Assembly (NCBI RefSeq): GCF_001659985.1
Contig: NZ_LYCS01000015.1
Coordinates: forward strand, 1-64,000
Length of the DNA stretch: 64,000 bases
Reading direction: 5' to 3'
DNA from: Oceanobacillus sp. Castelsardo
Lineage (GTDB): Bacteria > Bacillota > Bacilli > Bacillales > Amphibacillaceae
Part shown: positions 61,141-64,000 of the stretch, one piece after another
Layout of the letters: each line of letters starts with the position of its first letter
Numbering within the stretch: the stretch's first letter is position 1
Translations under genes and position numbers: made by a program
Notes under the pieces: generated by a model
The model's database searches: none
What the model was told of the DNA's origin: nothing
What the model saw: only the letters and a program-made list of their open reading frames with translations

Positions 61141-64000
61141 ATGGCTCACTACAGTCCGAACAAACCAAACTTCTTAAAACAATTACTAAATAAAGGCCAT
61201 AATACAAATAAATATGAGAACCATGTTACGAATGATGTACAATTCAATCTACTAGAATATTACGCTTCTTTAGCGGTCTATCATCCCGATACTATTTTTG
61301 TTTTTTCACCGGATGGGGAGGTCATTTCACAGAACAGCAATTATATTTATGAACTAATTGGTTTTCACCCTCATAAAAAAACAGATTTTAAATCATTAGT
61401 TTCCAAACAAACCTATGATATTCTCAGTACTGCATTTACAAATACGCTATTAGGAAAGTCGGAAAAACATGAAATAAATATTACAACAGTAAGTGGTCAA
61501 ACCCTTTATCTCTTATTAACCTTTATTCCGATAAAAGCTGGCAATCAGCAAACTGCAGGTGTTTACCTAATTATTGATAATATTACAGAACACATAATGT
61601 TAAGAGAATCATTAGAACTTAGTAAAGAACATTTAATCCATGCGCAAGACGTTGCCAATATTGCTAGTTGGGAATACATCATAGATGAAGATAGAATACT
61701 TTATTCGGATAGATTTTTCGAATTATTTGGCTTGGAGTATAAAGAAGATATATCCATGGAAAAACCATTCGAATATGTCCATCCAGATGATTATGAAGTA
61801 ACGCGGGAAATTGTTTATAAGTCTGCGAAAAAAGGAACTAGTTATGTAACAGAATTCCGTATTAATCATGGCAAAACAAAAGAACTCAGGTACATAAAAG
61901 TACAAGCAGATGCGATATGGAAAAATCAAAAACCTTATAAACTAGTTGGGGTTGTTTATGATATTACTGTCCAAAAACATTTGGAAAATAAATTAACATA
62001 TACAAACGAAAAACTAAAGCTCATTTTTAACCATTTAAATGTTGGAATTTGGATGCGAGAACATGTGGACGGAAAGATTATCTTTGCTTCAAATGGATTG
62101 GAGGATATTTTAAAAATTCCTTTAGCCAATCTCTACGAAGACCCAGATTGTTGGAAAGAAATGATTCTTCCCGCCCATCGTAGTAATGTTTTCCAACAAT
62201 ATGAGTCACTAAAGCAAGGGAAAAAAATAGAACTTACCTATCGATTATCTAGTGCTGATGGAACTACGAAATGGCTTTACGAACAAACGATTCCATGGGT
62301 GGATGAGGATGGAAATATATCTAACCTCTTCGGAATAGTAGCGGATATTAGTGCAGAAACAGAAATGCAAGAAAAAATCAATTACATGGCAAAATACGAT
62401 TCGCTTACGGGACTTCCAAACCAGCAAAGTCTTTATGAAAAATTAGATACCCTTTGTAAAGAAAATAATTCTTTTGCAGTTCTTTATTTAGATATTGACC
62501 GATTTAACGTAATAAACGATTCCCTAGGGCATCAAATTGGAGACCATGCGTTAAAGACAATAGCTAGTAGATTAATTGCAAATCTACCTAAGGATGGGTA
62601 TGTAGCACGTATTATTGGTAACGATTTTGTCATTATATTGGAAGATTATTCCGAGAAAAATGCTGTCTTTACATTTGCGGAACAAATTATGAAAGAAATT
62701 GAAAAACCGTTAATGATTAATGAATATGAACTTTATGTCACAACCAGTATTGGAATTAGTTTTTTCCCAGATGATGGCCAGCAAAAATTAACTCTATTAG
62801 AGAACTCCCACGCTGCTTTATACCATGCGAAAAAACTAGGAAAAAATAATTATCAACTTTATTCCTTTACAAAAGACATTCCTTCTTATAAAAAGTATGT
62901 TCTTGAAAAGGATATGAGAAAAGCACTTAATAAGGAAGAATTTGAAATTTTTTTCCAACCACAAGTCGATCCACATCGAGGGACTATTCTTGGTGCAGAA
63001 GCCTTAATACGTTGGAAGCATGAGGATTGGGGAATGGTTTCTCCTGGGGAATTTATCCCATTGGCCGAAGAAAATCATTTAATTAATGAACTAAGTGATT
63101 GGGTGATTCAAAAGGTTTGCGCGCAACTTAAAGATTGGAAGGATAAAGATTATACGATTCGCCCTATTTCTATTAATATTTCACCGATTCGTTTTTTAAA
63201 AAAGGGATTAATCGATTTAGTAAAGCAACAGCTTGAACTTTATCAGATTCCTGGCAAATATTTAATATTTGAAATTACAGAAAGAACAGTACTGCAAAAT
63301 GACAAACTAGTCCTTTCAACACTAAGAGAATTGAGAAACTTAGGTGTAAAAATAGCCATTGATGATTTTGGGACAGGCTATTCTACTTTTCAATATTTAA
63401 AAGAATTTGAAGTAGACATCATTAAGATTGATCAATCCTTCATTGACAATATTCATAATGATAATAAAAAAGAAACTGCCATAGTCTCCTCCATTATGCA
63501 TTTAGCAAAAGGGCTCGATCTATCGATAGTCGCTGAAGGTGTGGAAGAATACGAGCAGCTTGAATTCTTAAAACTAAAAGAATGTGAACAAATTCAAGGG
63601 TATCTTTTTTCAGAACCAGTTCCGGTAGAGATATTTGAAAAAATGATGGTTACCGGATTTCTAAAACCACAGAAAAACAAAGTTAGAAATACAGTGGCCC
63701 AAATGGAACGAAGAAGTTATTATCGTTTCGAATTTCCTCATCTTCTACTTGGTGAAATGACTATAATCGAAGTAAAAAACCGGAGAGTAAACCTTGGAAC
63801 AACGGAAGTTTTAATTAACAACATCAGCATAGGTGGTATTAAAATCTATACTTCTTTAAAACTGCCAATTCATCGTGATATTAATTATTTGTTCAAGTTC
63901 AAGCTATTAGGAAAACTGTTCGAGGTAGAAGGGAAAATTGTTTGGAAAACCGAAGACTTTGGGGATACCTACTACTATGGAGTAGAATTTCATTTAAATC
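61141..64000 (+). CDS. PAS-GGDEF-EAL-PilZ cyclic-di-GMP protein, 3' end beyond window
   Basis: At least 953 aa, open at the right edge. PAS-like domains lie about 35-150, 160-285 and 290-405 ('FVFSPDGEVISQNSNYIYELIGF', 'FELFGLEYKED...YVHPDDYE', 'IFNHLNVGIWMRE'). The GGDEF domain (about 410-565) starts 'YDSLTGLPNQQSLY' but the active-site motif is 'IGNDFVI' in place of GGDEF. The EAL domain (about 585-825) is complete: 'AEALIRWKHEDWGMVSPGEFIPLAEE' region, 'SINIS', 'EITE', 'DDFGTGYSTFQYLKEF', 'IKID', 'EGVE'. A PilZ domain follows from about 856 ('RRSYYRFEFP', 'NNISIGGIKI'). It is therefore probably a c-di-GMP phosphodiesterase with its own c-di-GMP sensor. AAGGGGGAA lies upstream of the ATG. 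Confidence 0.92.
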   Translation, partial: MAHYSPNKPNFLKQLLNKGHNTNKYENHVTNDVQFNLLEYYASLAVYHPDTIFVFSPDGEVISQNSNYIYELIGFHPHKKTDFKSLVSKQTYDILSTAFTNTLLGKSEKHEINITTVSGQTLYLLLTFIPIKAGNQQTAGVYLIIDNITEHIMLRESLELSKEHLIHAQDVANIASWEYIIDEDRILYSDRFFELFGLEYKEDISMEKPFEYVHPDDYEVTREIVYKSAKKGTSYVTEFRINHGKTKELRYIKVQADAIWKNQKPYKLVGVVYDITVQKHLENKLTYTNEKLKLIFNHLNVGIWMREHVDGKIIFASNGLEDILKIPLANLYEDPDCWKEMILPAHRSNVFQQYESLKQGKKIELTYRLSSADGTTKWLYEQTIPWVDEDGNISNLFGIVADISAETEMQEKINYMAKYDSLTGLPNQQSLYEKLDTLCKENNSFAVLYLDIDRFNVINDSLGHQIGDHALKTIASRLIANLPKDGYVARIIGNDFVIILEDYSEKNAVFTFAEQIMKEIEKPLMINEYELYVTTSIGISFFPDDGQQKLTLLENSHAALYHAKKLGKNNYQLYSFTKDIPSYKKYVLEKDMRKALNKEEFEIFFQPQVDPHRGTILGAEALIRWKHEDWGMVSPGEFIPLAEENHLINELSDWVIQKVCAQLKDWKDKDYTIRPISINISPIRFLKKGLIDLVKQQLELYQIPGKYLIFEITERTVLQNDKLVLSTLRELRNLGVKIAIDDFGTGYSTFQYLKEFEVDIIKIDQSFIDNIHNDNKKETAIVSSIMHLAKGLDLSIVAEGVEEYEQLEFLKLKECEQIQGYLFSEPVPVEIFEKMMVTGFLKPQKNKVRNTVAQMERRSYYRFEFPHLLLGEMTIIEVKNRRVNLGTTEVLINNISIGGIKIYTSLKLPIHRDINYLFKFKLLGKLFEVEGKIVWKTEDFGDTYYYGVEFHLN

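Overview
The window comes from a low-GC, endospore-forming Firmicute of the Bacillaceae type. The signs are a GerA-type spore germination operon, a Bacillus-style tRNA array beside an rRNA operon, a SAM (S-box) riboswitch before metI, PerR-like boxes before ahpCF, a GltC-like regulator divergent from gdhA, a YpzI-like small protein, and AGGAGG-type ribosome binding sites throughout. Dispersed hairpin repeats also recall Bacillaceae such as Oceanobacillus or Virgibacillus, but the genus cannot be fixed from this sequence alone.

Layout. 1-3015 (minus): the 5' end of a 16S rRNA gene, preceded in transcription order by 17 tRNA genes (Asn to Ile). Three spacers in this array carry truncated copies of the 5' part of the neighbouring tRNA. 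3.2-14.4 kb: a broken aminotransferase, a TPR protein with a degenerate dynamin-like GTPase core, a DMT exporter, a SWIM/SNF2 helicase, an MBL-fold hydrolase, a NUDIX hydrolase and a TerC-type membrane protein. 14.5-17.4 kb: a DUF418 membrane protein in an operon with a DesK/DesR-like two-component system. 17.6-20 kb: a 789-residue protein with two isoprenoid-synthase-like halves. 20-25.6 kb: HD hydrolase, DUF1292 protein, DinB-like protein, a six-copy 52-bp tandem repeat, flavohaemoglobin and malate:quinone oxidoreductase. 25.9-32.2 kb: small membrane proteins, DedA, gdhA/gltC and an M29 aminopeptidase.

32.2-40.6 kb: a TDNG-repeat adhesin-like protein, a DUF1002 secreted protein, a GNAT acetyltransferase, a 21-bp minisatellite, a 5'(3')-nucleotidase, a GntR-ABC export operon, and bioY-bioB behind a perfect BirA-type palindrome. 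40.7-46.4 kb: a ger operon that includes a tiny fourth gene (D-subunit-like), then the S-box and metI. 46.5-51.6 kb: small spore-protein-like and secreted proteins, an MFS exporter, tRNA-Val(GAC), an orphan lipoprotein, a frameshifted DUF763 remnant and 3-methyladenine glycosylase. 51.8-64 kb: an aldehyde dehydrogenase, a cystine-type ABC transporter divergent from a YdbM-like flavoprotein (probably sulfur scavenging), ahpCF under PerR-like boxes, and a PAS-GGDEF-EAL-PilZ protein that runs off the right edge.

Most of the window is core chromosome. The unusual material is the tRNA-array duplications, the didomain isoprenoid synthase, the TPR/dynamin-like protein, two pseudogenes, and several families of dispersed and tandem repeats. 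No transposase, prophage module or CRISPR array is visible.
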